Origin: Spirodela intermedia
Lineage: Eukaryota; Streptophyta; Magnoliopsida; Alismatales; Araceae
DNA: 64,000 bases
NCBI GenBank assembly: GCA_902729315.2
Contig: LR746264.1
Coordinates: 1,490,501-1,554,500, forward strand
Reading direction: 5' to 3'
Below the pieces are notes generated by a model. The model was not told the origin of the DNA. It ran no database searches and saw nothing but the letters and a program-made list of their open reading frames with translations. Each line of letters opens with the position of its first letter. Position 1 is the stretch's first letter. This document shows positions 16,932-28,185 of the stretch, one piece after another. A program made the position numbers and the translations under genes.

Positions 16932-19195
16932 ATCGATCAGAGTTTCTCCCTCATCGTCTCCCCCTCCAACTGCAGCCGGCAACTGTGAATATCAGTCACT
17001 ACCGCCACACTCTTCCCTCCAAAGAAACCTTCTTTCTTTGACCCTTTGATGGTCTCTGGCCAGGCAATCTGAGTCGGTGCATCCTCTCTCTCTCTCTCTC
17101 TCTCTCTCCCAACCAGGGGATGCAGTTCTTGAGACCGTCAGGATCGTGTCCATTTTCCTCATGGTATTTTTGTTCCCAAAAAAGAAAAAAAAAGATTCCT
17201 AGTGTTTTTTTCTATAGCGGTGTTAATGGGTCATATGGGCCATGTGGGCCCCGACTTGATCTGGGCCCACGATACTCCACCTCTTGGTCAGGGTCGTAAT
17301 GCGGGGGGACCCAGACTTCGTCTCGTCGGTACCGCCGTGACGTTGCCGTTAAATTACCTATGGGATTTGAGAAACATATTCGTCACGTGATTAATTCCGA
17401 ATAATCCGTTGCGCTTGTCGGGAAGGAAGTCTGAGAAATGACGTCATTCCATAGATCGGGGTATGACGAAGCTGTAAGCGCTGTGGGGCCCAGGACATCT
17501 CCATCGCCGAGATCCGCGGGGTATCTTGGTGACTCAGCTTGGAGTGGGGGGGGTTGGGGGTCTTGTGGGCCCCACCTGGGAAGAGAAAAAATATCCCGCG
17601 CCGCCCGTGCCGCCTGGCTGATATTCCGAGCCGGGAACGATTCCCATCACCCGGCCTCGGCAGGCGAGACGAGCTGTGTGACTCGGTGGGTCCCAAAGTT
17701 TCTTGAAAAACACGCCTCATGCCCTAATATGCCCCGAAAAGTAAAAATGGGTTTTTTGCGTCTCAAGTGCCTACTAGAAAGAGAGTGCGCCACGAGGTTG
17801 ACTATAATAATAGTAACGTGTACAAAAGATGGCGTTTGGACTTCCAGAGAGACAAAGAGACAGACAGGGGCGATGGGCGTTGAAGGCAATGTAAGCCATA
17901 AGTAGAGAGAGAAAGAGAGATGAAGGCCTCCACCGTCTCGATCTGCATGCGCTCGCATTATATTATTATTATTGTTATTATTATAGTGTGGGGGTCCCGA
18001 CAATGGCGGATCAATGAAATAATCCACTTACCAAATAGTTCTGCATTGAATAATTATTAAACTAATAAAAATATGTCAAGCCCATTTAATAATAGGATGA
18101 TGGAGAATAAAATATGCGCCTAAGTAGAGAGACTGCGGGCCCCACAAAAATATCTCCCCCCCCCTCCCCCCATGTCCCGTCTTTATGAGAGAGAGAGAGA
18201 GAGAAACGGGTAGACGGGTGGCAAGAGAGATGTGTGAGAGAGACAGACAGACAGACAGATAGATGGAGAGAGAGAGAGAGAGAGAGATGTGAAGCTGTTC
18301 CAGTCGCGGCCCAATAAGGGACTTCGTTAATGGGCGCCGCCACATCTCTCTCGGGCCCACCGCGTTGGGTGGGCAATTAGCGGCCAAGGTGGCGCCACGT
18401 AAGGAACACGTGGCAAGGCGCTCTACCCACTGTAACAGGCTGGGCCGGCGGATACCCAGCATAGCCATTATTTATGATTTTGCGAATCAACTACGATATT
18501 ATTTTAATGGATAGAATTGATGCAATCAATCGGGGCCGTTGGATGCTCTGGTCCGCAGGGCAAGGCAGCCGGTCACGGCTCAAAAGGCCTCCGAAACCGG
18601 CTGTTGCCGGTCGCGATAGACGACAAAATGGCAACGTCTTTATTGGCGGTGATCCGTACGGTCGATCTGAACCCTAATTAGCGAAATCTGAGGGGGGCGG
18701 TTCTACGAGACGACATACCCATCGGACGGCGCGCATGTTTACCACGCTGGCAGCAGCGGATTTGGACGGCAGAGATGTGGAAGATTTTGACGGCCGAGAT
18801 CTGCGTGGGGGAGCTGATCAGTAGATCTCAGCCGTTGGTTAGCTCGCACGGTGGGGGATAGGGGCACTGTAAAAGCAAGAGCAGGTCAGATATGGCAGCA
18901 GAGAAGCGGATAGAGAAGGCGGAAAGAGGGAGAGGGAGTAGGAGCAGCGGCGGCGGCGAGCAGGAGAAGCAGAGGCGGTGGCGGCGGTAGTGGCGGCGGC
19001 GATCTGCGGGGCAAGAGGGAGTCGGTGGGGGAGGGGAGGTGGAGAAATCTCCTCATTCGTCTTGTCGGAGGGTTTTTTCGGTTGATTAAATTCGGCGTTG
19101 CCGGAGGTTGCCGGAGGTGGGGGATAGGAGAGGGTATGAGATACAGCGCCGCCGATGATCTGCCCTGGATTGATGCGTGAGAGGGAAAGGAGGAG
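16932..19195. other. Spacer and TIC-like promoter and leader region
   Basis: No gene is evident here. The left part holds the recycling factor 3' flank. From about 17,235 to 18,360 the motif GGGCCC or TGGGCC recurs, for example near 17235, 17245, 17263, 17485, 17566, 18136 and 18353. Some copies form site II-type TGGGCC elements. A G-box lies at 18407-18412. The last 350 bp are purine-rich on the plus strand and probably form the 5' leader of the TIC-like gene, including two short upstream frames (19136-19180 and 19155-19232). Confidence 0.6.
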
Positions 19196-19232
19196 ATGGA
19201 GAGGAGCAGGGACGGGAAGAGAGGGAGCGTGA
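19155..19232 (+). promoter_or_regulatory. Upstream frame overlapping the TIC-like start codon
   Basis: An ATG at 19155 opens a 25-codon frame ending at 19232, past the main ATG at 19196 and in another frame. A second upstream frame of 14 codons runs 19136-19180. If the transcript begins upstream of 19136, ribosomes would meet these first, which usually lowers main-frame translation. The transcript start is not visible from sequence. Confidence 0.5.
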
Positions 19233-22200
19233 CGGCGGGGAACGGGTTGTCGCGGCGGAGGGCGAGGAGCAGTGGCTTGAGGGTCTCCCCAGGTTCGACT
19301 AGGATTTCTTGCTGGATCTGTGTGGTTGTGACCTTCTGTTGTCATTTCCGATGTTCTTTTCTGATGGCTGCTGTGTTTACTTCTTTCAGAAGATGGAGGG
19401 GTGGAGTTGCAGGAGACCATTCGGCTGCGCAGTCGGGGGGGTAAGAAGGATCGAGATCGAGATCGGGATCGGGACAGATCTGGCCGGAGCAAGCGGAGAA
19501 GAGGGGACCGGATGATGGCTGGGAGCAACCGCGATGAAGGAGAGGATAGCAGCGATGAAAGCGTAGACGAGGAGGAAGAGGACGAAGATGACGAGGAGAG
19601 GACAGCTGTACTGCTGCCGCCTCTGCCTTCCAATCTCTCTCCCCCCTCGTCGTCGCTGCAGCATAACCATCCTCCCCGGAGGGGTGTACCGCCGAGGACT
19701 GCAAAGTCTCCGCCGGTGTGGAGAGCAGCTGATGAGATGATCGCTGTCTCAGTGCCGAGGAAAGCTCGCTCAGGTAGAGGACCGCCGTAGTGGGGATTTG
19801 TGGACCCTAGGATTCTGTTTGCTGGTTTTCTGAGTTGCAAGTTCTTGAACGGTTCTTTTTCCTTTTCTTTGCTTTGGTTTTGCAGCATATGCGAAAAGGT
19901 CACATGAACATTGGGTTTCAGGTAGCAGCGGCAACGGAGGAGCCGGAGAGCAGCTACGTCGCCAAGCTTCCACTTCTCCTTCAAGGCAAATCCACGCCGC
20001 TGCTGCTCCTGCTCCGACCTCACCGTCTTCCTCCAATGCCTCAGTTAGGAAAAGGATGGTAAGATTTGCAGCTCGCCGTGTGATTTTTTCCTCCGATTCA
20101 TCCCTTTTTTTTTCCTCCCAAATCTAAGACCCATCTGGTCAACGGCTTGCTTTGCAGAAGCCTGTTGGTGGACCAAAGCCCCGGCCAACGAAGGTCGCCA
20201 AATCCCCGTCGTCCATTCAAGAGATAGAGATCGAGGTTGCCGAGGTGCTGTATGGACTGACGAGGCAGTTCCAGGACCCTGCAAATAAGCATGATTCGAA
20301 GGACACCAACGGATGCGTTAAGGATTCGAAATGCAGGGTTTTGTCGCCGTCTTCAGCATCGGCTGCTCCAGGCATACCCAAGTCCTCTCTCCTGCCTCCA
20401 CAGAATTCTAGTATTTCTACAGCCCCGTTGCCTGCAGTGGGTATGCTCCCATTTCAAAGTTAGATTTTTTATTTCCTACACTTTCCAATGTCTGCTGAAT
20501 TTGATGAACTCCTTCCCGACATCTCCAGCACCAAAACGGAAGAGACCGCGGCCGGTTAAGTTTGAAGAAGAGCACCCTACAAGTCCTTCCGTTCAATCTA
20601 CGATTCCAGGTCCCCTGATATCTTCAATACGTAAGGCATCTGACGGGGACAAGCCCAAAATGGAACATCCATCGCCGAAATCTGAGAAAAACTCAGCGTT
20701 GTCACTGGCTGGAAATGGAGAGACTTCGCTTGATTTGAGCTCTCATTCAGTGGGCGAGAAGACTGCTGATGTTGAAGGAGAGCTAGTGATGCTAGATAGT
20801 GCTCATGTTTCTGATGTGAAGTCTCCAATGCCTGAACGGGGCTGCCACGATGCTGCTGAAACGAAAGAAGAAACTCCATCTGGGGATAGCCCGAGGGAGA
20901 AATTAAAGATAGATTTAATGGCGAGTATTTTAAAGAGATGGTTACTTTTCTTTTCTTTTCCTTTGGTTAATCAAAATGTCAATGATTGCACTGTTCCATG
21001 CAGGTCCCTCCTGGCAACTCTTCATCAGCGGGAGAAACAAATCCCCCAGTACATGAGGTGTGTTGCATCTCTAGCCATCTTCAGCTCGGTCGTTTGGCTG
21101 GACACTTGGTTTCTCACTGTCATTATGTGCTGCCTTTTTTCACAGGCGCGAAAATTAAGACCCGTCAAGGGTTCAAATCTGGAGATGGGTGAGATCAGAG
21201 GAGAAGAGAAGACTGACGAGAGTTTGATGGAGTTAGGTTCCAGAAAACCTCCAGTGAAGGAGAGGCGGCCACTTGATCCACCTCTGGACATCGTTAAACA
21301 GGAAGGAGAAACTATTGATGCCCAGAAGCAGGGACTGAGACAGCAATCCGAGGCTCCAGGAGCAGGATCCAAACCGGAGAAAACCAGTAAGAGTACTGTA
21401 GATAAATTCTTATACTGCTGCCCTATTTTATTAAATTCTTTATCTTCTTTTTTTCAGTTCCACATCCATCATTGGCTCTGCCTATGCCTGTAGCTGGATT
21501 GCCCGGTACTCTTCCATTCGGGTGGGAATCGCTTGTCACTCAGTGTTATTTCATGTTCTTATGGCATTTATTGGACCTTCTTTACACTTTTTCCCATTAT
21601 TCAGGTGTATGAGTCAAATTCCATCTCTCCAAGCTTTAATGCCCATGGATGGTAGAAGTTCACCCTACAAGGCTATACAGGTATTCCCCTTCCTCCTCCC
21701 TTGATCCCTCTTTTTTTATTTTTCTTTTTGGCATAAGTAATTAATTGGTCCTTTGTGATGCAGCCGCCCCATCTCCTCCCACAACAACTCCGACCCAAGC
21801 ATTGCTCTACACATTGCTATATAGCCAAGAACATACAGTACCACCAGCACATTGCCCGGTTAGGCCCCTTCTGGCCAGCTGCTGCCGCTGCTGGTGTGGC
21901 ATCATTATATGGAGCAAAGCCCAGCAATCCAAGTGCCGCACCTTCTCCAGGTCCTGCCCCTAGGAGCACAGGATCTGTGCAGGATAAAGCTTCCCCTCAT
22001 TCATCAAAAGAAAAGTGCTCATCTTCATCTAGCCTTTTCGCTGATGCCTCACAGAGGAAGCAGCTTCATCAGCAGCCTTCCCCTGTGGGAACATCAAACA
22101 GCATGCTGGTATGAGCTCTGATGTAGTTGCTTTCATTTTCTTTAAGAAAGATTCCGTGATTAAGAACTCATCTGTTTTCAAATTTTTGAATTTCTTTCCA

Positions 22201-24631
22201 GCATGCCCCAGCATTCATATTTCCTCTCAATCAGCCACATCCAGCGGCAGTAGTAGCAGCCACTGCATCCCGAACAGCACCTGTGAAGCCTGCCAACCCA
22301 AATGTGGGCTCTTCTCCGGTCTCCAGCTCTGCTGCTACCTGTTCTTCATCATCAGATGTGAACCCATCTGCAGTTAGCTTCAATTACTCCAATTTGCCCC
22401 ATGGCGAAGCTCAATATGTCGTTCTGCAGAATGGTGGATATCCCTTTCCTATTCCAGCACACATTGGAGCTACATACAGGGGGGGAAGCCACGCCCAACC
22501 ATTACCCTTCTTCAATGGCTCCTTCTATGCCTCCCAGGTTCTTCATCCTTCTCAGTTGCAGCCTCAGCTACCGCCAGCAACAACTGGCCAACAAGCCCAC
22601 CAGCCACACACAGGCACATCTAGCGGATCATCATCACAGAAGCACCCTCAGCAGCACCAGAAGAACCCTGCTGGGTATTTGAGCTCTTCTGGGGGGTCAA
22701 CTCATGGTTTTCCTCCATCAAATCAACGGCAACACCAGTCCTCCCATCAATCAGTCGTTGAAGAAGGGCCATCCCCTTCAGAGAGCAGAGTTTCACAATC
22801 CCAGAAGGGTATCTATAGCAGCAACTTCTCGATGCCCGTTCATTCCCAGGGCTTTGCATTCATGTCCGGCCCAACAGCAGTGGTTGGCACTGCTGCCACT
22901 GCAAACCACAGTGACAAGCAACACCATGAACCGCCGCCGCCACAGTCTCACCAGCACCAGCACCAGCTCCAGCTCCAGCAGCAGAGCATGAAAGCGGCGG
23001 AGCTCAACTCTGCCCAGGCATTTGCTATGTCCTTTGCGGCCATGAATGGACCTAATGGTTCAAGACATACTGGACTGGATCTACCATCCAAGGGGCAACA
23101 TCAGACCATCTTCCAGAGCCTCCCTCCAGAAGCTGCCAGCCAGAAGAAGGCACAGTACCAGCAGTCGGGGGATGGGAAATCCATGGGAGATCCAATCACC
23201 AGCGGAGCTCTCTCTGCTGGAGAGGACAGAAAGACAGCGCAGGCCGGAGGGAAGACTTCAAGCAGCGTTTCTCACCAGTCTGTTGCCTTCTCCAGGACTG
23301 AAGTTGATCCTTCCAGTGCTACCCTGTGCATCAACCCAGTCGATGGCTCAGCTCGGACATTGAATCTGATTTCTTCCTCTGCTATGAATGGTTCTCGAGC
23401 ATCTCCCAACCAATCTGCTTCTTCCGGTCAGAATTCTCAACAGCAGCAGCAGCAGCATTTAGCTCATCTCCAGTCGCAGCAGCATCAACAGAGACAACTC
23501 CAATTCCAGCAGCAGCAGCAGCAGCAGCAGCAACATCTCCAAATGCAGCAGCAACAACGGCATTTCCAGTTGCAGCAGCAGCAGCAGCAACAACAGCAGC
23601 AACTCCAATTGCAACAGCACCTTGCTGCAGCACGAGGGAAGCCGACTGGAGCCAGTGATGCTGCTGTCTACTCCGAACGCTTGCCGGCGGGGACAGTGTT
23701 GCGGAAGTACTCTAGCTCCGCCGGTGGTGGCAGTGGCGGCAGCAGTGGCGGCGGCTATCCCCAACCCATGGTCCAAGCCGGCATCCCAACCCAGTCTCTG
23801 CAATGGAAGAGCTCCCCTAGGGGCGGGCCTCCAATAGCATCTTCTCCGAGCTCTGCTCCTGCCAAAAATCAGCAGCTTGGTAGGGCTCCGCCGCAGCTGT
23901 CCTTCGGGATGAACTCCATGAAACCTGCTCACTCCGGCCCACAGCAGCAGCAACCTGCAGCGGGCAGTCTTCCTTCATCGGCTTCCTCTGGCGGCGCGTC
24001 CCTCGGATCTCCGTCGACCGCGATCTCCAAGGGCGCCGGTGGGAGCAGCCCGAGGGCTTCTACCGGCGGCAAGGCGGCGCCGTCCACCCAGCAGCCTCTA
24101 CAATCAAAGGGCGCGGCGGCGCCGTCAATGCTCGGCCAGCGCCATGCAGCTCCTCCGCCAAGCTCCGCCGCCAAATCCCACCAAGAACAGCAGCAGCAGT
24201 CGCAGCTACAGAAGCAGCAGTCTCTACCCCCAAGTCAGCTCTTCTTCTCCAATCCGTACTACCAGAGATCGTCGTCTGAACAGCAGCAGCCGGTGGCGCC
24301 GCCAAGTACGCAGTCGGGTGTGCTCTCTCTCTGCCCTCCTTCCGACGCTGCAAAGGCCGCCGCCGCCGCCGCCGCCGCCGGCATAAAAGGTCTGCCTCCT
24401 CCGAGCCTCCTTCAAGCTGCCCAATTCGCCGCCACTTCGGGCGCTCACACGCTCATGTCGGCAGCGGGCTTCCCCTACCTCCACGCCATGCCTTCTGTAC
24501 CTGTCAAGCCTGCGGAGCACAAACCCGCCGCTGGTAGTCCACCCTAATCCTCCTCCCTAGAAGAGATATATATTTGAAGTATTGTTTAATTCTCATATGT
24601 TGAAGGCCGGCTTTCTTCATCAGGAAAATGA
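19196..24631 (+). CDS. TIC: TIME FOR COFFEE-like nuclear clock regulator
   Basis: Exons: 19196-19292, 19390-19773, 19886-20058, 20158-20440, 20529-20920, 21004-21057, 21146-21386, 21458-21521, 21605-21680, 21764-22108 and 22202 onward. Read without a last splice, the protein has 1,484 residues and stops at 24547. TIC is a plant nuclear protein that sets clock amplitude and links it to metabolic and stress signals. Family marks are the start MERSRDGKR...NGLSRRR, an RD-rich and acidic N-terminus, VWRAADEMIAVSVPRKARS, IEIEVAEVLYGLTRQ, KRKRPRPVKFEEE, PPHLLPQQLRPKHCSTHCYI and FIFPLNQPHPAAVVAAT. Long glutamine and Ser/Gly tracts follow. Intron 5 starts ATG|GCGAGT, probably a GC donor. A 90-nt intron-like segment (24534-24623) with good borders leads to an early stop at 24631, while the neighbouring frame encodes NDTLRVCWQPEKRKRR. 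This suggests a one-base frameshift in the tail. Confidence 0.9.
23437..23625 (+). repeat. CAG/CAA repeat encoding polyglutamine in TIC
   Basis: Several runs of CAG and CAA codons lie in the last large exon and encode glutamine stretches broken by His, Leu and Arg. The longest pure CAG run is near 23509-23530. Mixed CAG/CAA use limits slippage. Similar tracts are normal for this family. Confidence 0.9.
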
Positions 24632-25900
24632 CACCTTGCGCGTCTGCTGGCAGCCTGAGAAGAGGAAGAGGAGATGGGGATTTGGCGGTTCCGGCGCCGG
24701 CGAGTGACGTCGGAGCAGCCGTCTCCGGCGGGTTCGGCGGCGTGAATGGTCCCCCGCTCCGGCGGGCGAGGAGGACAGTGCATCTCGCTGCCGCCGCCGC
24801 CGCCGCCGTCTCCTTCGGGCCCGGTAAGAAGGGACGGGATGAGATAGGAGAGCGGTGTCAAGAAGATTCTGATAGTCTTCCTCATCAACCAACCCCCTAA
24901 TATCCATCCAGTTAATAGAACTCTCTGAATCATCGGAAGATTCGTGAGGATCCTCTCTGTTTGTAGATCCTGAGGCCGTCCGCTCACTGGCCAGTTGGAG
25001 TGGGTGAAGAAGAAGCGCCGCCCGAGCCACCTCGGCGGCCCATTCGAACGCCCACCGCCGGCAGCCGTCGACAGTCTCCCCCCTCCCAGGTTCTTCTAAT
25101 ATTACTATTCTTTCCCTTACTGCTCCCTCCCTCTCTCTCTCTCTCGCTCTCTCTATCCAGCTCTTGCCGTCTCTCTGTCTCTTTCTTTTTATCCCCGTCC
25201 CTCTCGTCCATCTGGGCCATGACGACTCTCTCTCTCTCTCTCTCGCTATCTCTATCTCTCACTTTCTTTCTCCCTATGTGAAGGACGGGGCCCGTCTCGT
25301 ACTGTGCTGAGCTCTCCCTCGTGGTCTGCGCCCCCAATCTGACGGGTGACGGGATCCGCACTCACATCTGTCCAGGGGGGGAGGCCAGGGTGGGGCACGT
25401 CGCCCCCTTTTAGGCCTCGGCTGCAGAGCATCACTTTTCTTTCAACGGGCAGCTAGGGGGTATGGTGGAGGGCCCCACTGACGGCCAGCTGGCAATCCAC
25501 TTGGGTTGCCGTTGACCTTGCGGTTGGGGGATGATCTCTGACCGCCGCTGGCCGTCTGGAACGGCGGCGTATCTTCCCCTCCGCCGCCGTGGCACATTGC
25601 CGACGCCGCCCGTCAGTACCCGCATCCCTCAGCTTTTCAGGCCCCAACTCGTCGAGAGATGCGGATCAGCCAGCTGCCATAAGGCTAACGCATGTGTAAT
25701 ATCTTAGTTTAGTCTTTTTTCTATCGATTCCCCAAGAGAAATCGGCAGTTGACTTTCGTGCTCTGAGAGGGTGGGGAACTGGCTCTACATGATTCTTTCC
25801 TGTTTTAGTGGGATATTTCAATAAAGATGACTTTCTTATGGAAAGTGTTTATAGCCAAAACTTATCATACTGTGGGTGTGAGGCCTAGCGTCTCCTAGAT
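24632..25900. other. TIC-like 3' flank, GC-rich with CT tracts
   Basis: This holds the probable 3' end of the TIC-like transcript, GCC-triplet runs near 24785-24810 and (CT)n tracts near 25130-25155 and 25230-25250. A minus-strand frame from about 25110 to 24620 reads as protein-like for about 70 codons before dissolving into arginine runs. I do not call it a gene. Confidence 0.5.
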
Positions 25901-27800
25901 CTTGGGAATCGGTCTATGGGGATCTTGGGTTACTATAGATAAATATGAACCCTGCGATCAAGATGACTTTGTATGCTAATATAGCAAAAATTGAATATAG
26001 TTTCATGTCGTAAAATCCTTAAATCAGTAGTTCCTTGGGGCAACCAACTCAGGCCCAATCCTTGGATCTGAACGTGGTTCTAAATCTCCATGCAGTCCAT
26101 TGTTCTACTTGCTTGAGTACCAGGGTACTCAAGCAAGTGGAACAATTGGGTCTGGTGTAGTCTAGTACTTGGGGTTGGATCTAACCTTCAAGTCGGCCTA
26201 AAGCCCATATCCCTATTTCATTTACACTGTACCTATCTAATTATTGAGCCCACCTCCCTACTAAGATCTGATGATCAACATAAAACATAAATATGCTTGA
26301 TTGACCAATGTCCACCATGAAGGCCCCTCTGATTTATGCCCTCCTCAAATCAAATCTTTATACAAGGGAAAGTCTCATCAAGTCCTTAGATTTAGATAAG
26401 GGACCAACCCACATGCCACTTGACAAGTGAAGAGACTTGAATGTTTTATGGATTCTTTTGGTGGTTGGTTGGGCTTGGGCTAGTGAGACTTTGATCTGTT
26501 TCTCTATATCTTGTTAATTGTTGTTGTCCCAACCCATTTCCTACTTATGTCAATTAAAGTAAATAGTGTCAAAAGCCATCATTGTTTATGAAAGAGATTT
26601 TTTTTATCGTAAATGAATTTGCATTACTTGGATTCATCTGTTTATAAACCCATTAGATCCCCAAACATATTAGTTCCACCGTATAATTTTTTAGCTTGAT
26701 GAATACTATTGACATGTTATATTTATGTTGCAAAATTTTGATCTTTTTTTTAGAGGTGATGGTGTTCCCTTATTGCTAAAGGAAAACATAGCCATTTAAC
26801 ATAAATTTTAAATAATAATATTTATTACTAGTCATGCCAACAATATATATATATCATAAAAATATATTGTATTGAAGGCAATTAATCAAGGTTTAGATCA
26901 ATTGTAACTTGTGGATTATATGAAATGTACTCTCACACAATGCTCAAAGGTTGTAGTATAGTTAATAAAAACACACTCAATAATTAATGCACTTAGCCCA
27001 CTAACTAGAAAATAAGAATAATTTCATCTAATTATGAAATTACACAACAATTTTGATTGATTGAAGTATACAATTTTGTTGAGGTGGTTAGAGATAAACT
27101 GAAAACACACAACCTTGATTAATACATCCTTAGGCATGTAAAAATAATGAAGATCAGAAACTACTCAAACCTAACAAGATTAATATGTTTTTCTTCTTTA
27201 TTTAGAGTACATTAACACTCAATAACTATCTAGAGTCTTAATTTAGAGATGATTAGTTGGTTTAAATCTCAGTTTACCCTCTAGAATCATAAATCTTAAA
27301 AAGAGGAATGAGTATCCTTTATTTGAGTCCCAAAAATTGTAAATTTAAAAGAGATCATTATTAATTAATTCAACTATATAGAGTTGTGAATCTAGAAGAA
27401 AATTTATAAGTGAAATCTTGAGTTAGTTGGAGTTGTTAAAGTTAGTAGAAAGACACATAAAGCCTAAAGTTTATTGTGTACATACACAAAGAATCTATTA
27501 GAATCCAAAGAAGTAGCAACCTATGTTGTATTTGAAAAATGAAGTATAATCATTAAACCATAGAACTACCTAGAAGTAGAATCACTATTTACTTAATGTG
27601 GGAATTGTGAAAAGAGAGAAACACAATGTGGATAGGAAGGGGACAATATTTTGTTGCTCTCATTATAGACATGTAAAACATGGGCATGTAGAATTACCTC
27701 CTTAATGAATGGCAAACTTTCTTTTACATAGAAAATGCAAATGACCCTATTGAGTTGAGAAATCTATCTATCACAAGAAGAATCCATACCATAGAACTAG
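25901..27800. other. AT-rich spacer, no gene seen
   Basis: Apart from the palindrome near 26.1 kb, this stretch has many stops in all frames and no domain that I recognise. It directly precedes a decayed RNase H domain and may be older retroelement sequence eroded beyond recognition. Confidence 0.4.
26097..26149. repeat. Near-perfect 53-bp palindrome
   Basis: The left arm 26097-26121 and right arm 26124-26149 are inverted copies, with TACTTGCTTGAGTACC facing GGTACTCAAGCAAGTG across a two-base centre. There is one mismatch, which would be a G-U pair in RNA, and one bulged base. It lies alone in AT-rich spacer. It could be a foldback relic, or a short hairpin if transcribed. Confidence 0.85.
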
Positions 27801-28185
27801 TTTCTTGGACCCCCCCCTCCCTATGGTATTATCAAGCTTAATGTTGATAGGGCTTCATTAAGAAATCCTAATAAAGTAGGGGGGGAAATAATTCAAGATC
27901 ATGAAGGAAAATTGATGTGTATTTCAGAAATGTATGGCCATGCATCTAACATGAAGGTGAAATGTTGTGCCATGGCTGATAGTGTAAATTTTTTTTCAAT
28001 TGTCAATTTATAAATGTTGAAGTGCAAATTGATTTTTTAGTATTGACAATCATGCTACATTTAAAATCTTATAAAATGTGGAAATTATCTAAATAGTGGC
28101 AATAAAATTTTAGAGCGCTTACATATTATATGTAGGATATATCATCAAGTTAGGGAAAATGCAATCAAAAAGAGGAGTTGCCCAG
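27801..28185 (+). mobile_element. Decayed RNase H domain of retroelement type (RVT_3-like)
   Basis: From about 27812 the plus strand reads PPPYGIIKLNVDRASLRNP, then GGEIIQDHEGKL and EMYGHASNM. This matches the opening of the RNase H domain of plant non-LTR elements (pattern PPP.G..KLNVDG...GNPG..G.GG..RDH.G). After shifts of frame it continues with NVEVQIDFLVL and YHQVRENAI, which correspond to the later VEV.SDS..V and IYRE.NA.AD blocks. The first catalytic Asp is present. The Glu expected after the NN/NM block is replaced by Lys. At least two frameshifts and several stops follow, so it is dead. No reverse transcriptase was recognised nearby. Confidence 0.75.

Noticed and set aside
18839-20023. 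A 394-codon minus-strand frame across the TIC first exons.
   Set aside because: It is antisense to exons with strong family matches and rich in Ser/Arg/Pro, as expected from GC-biased shadow frames.
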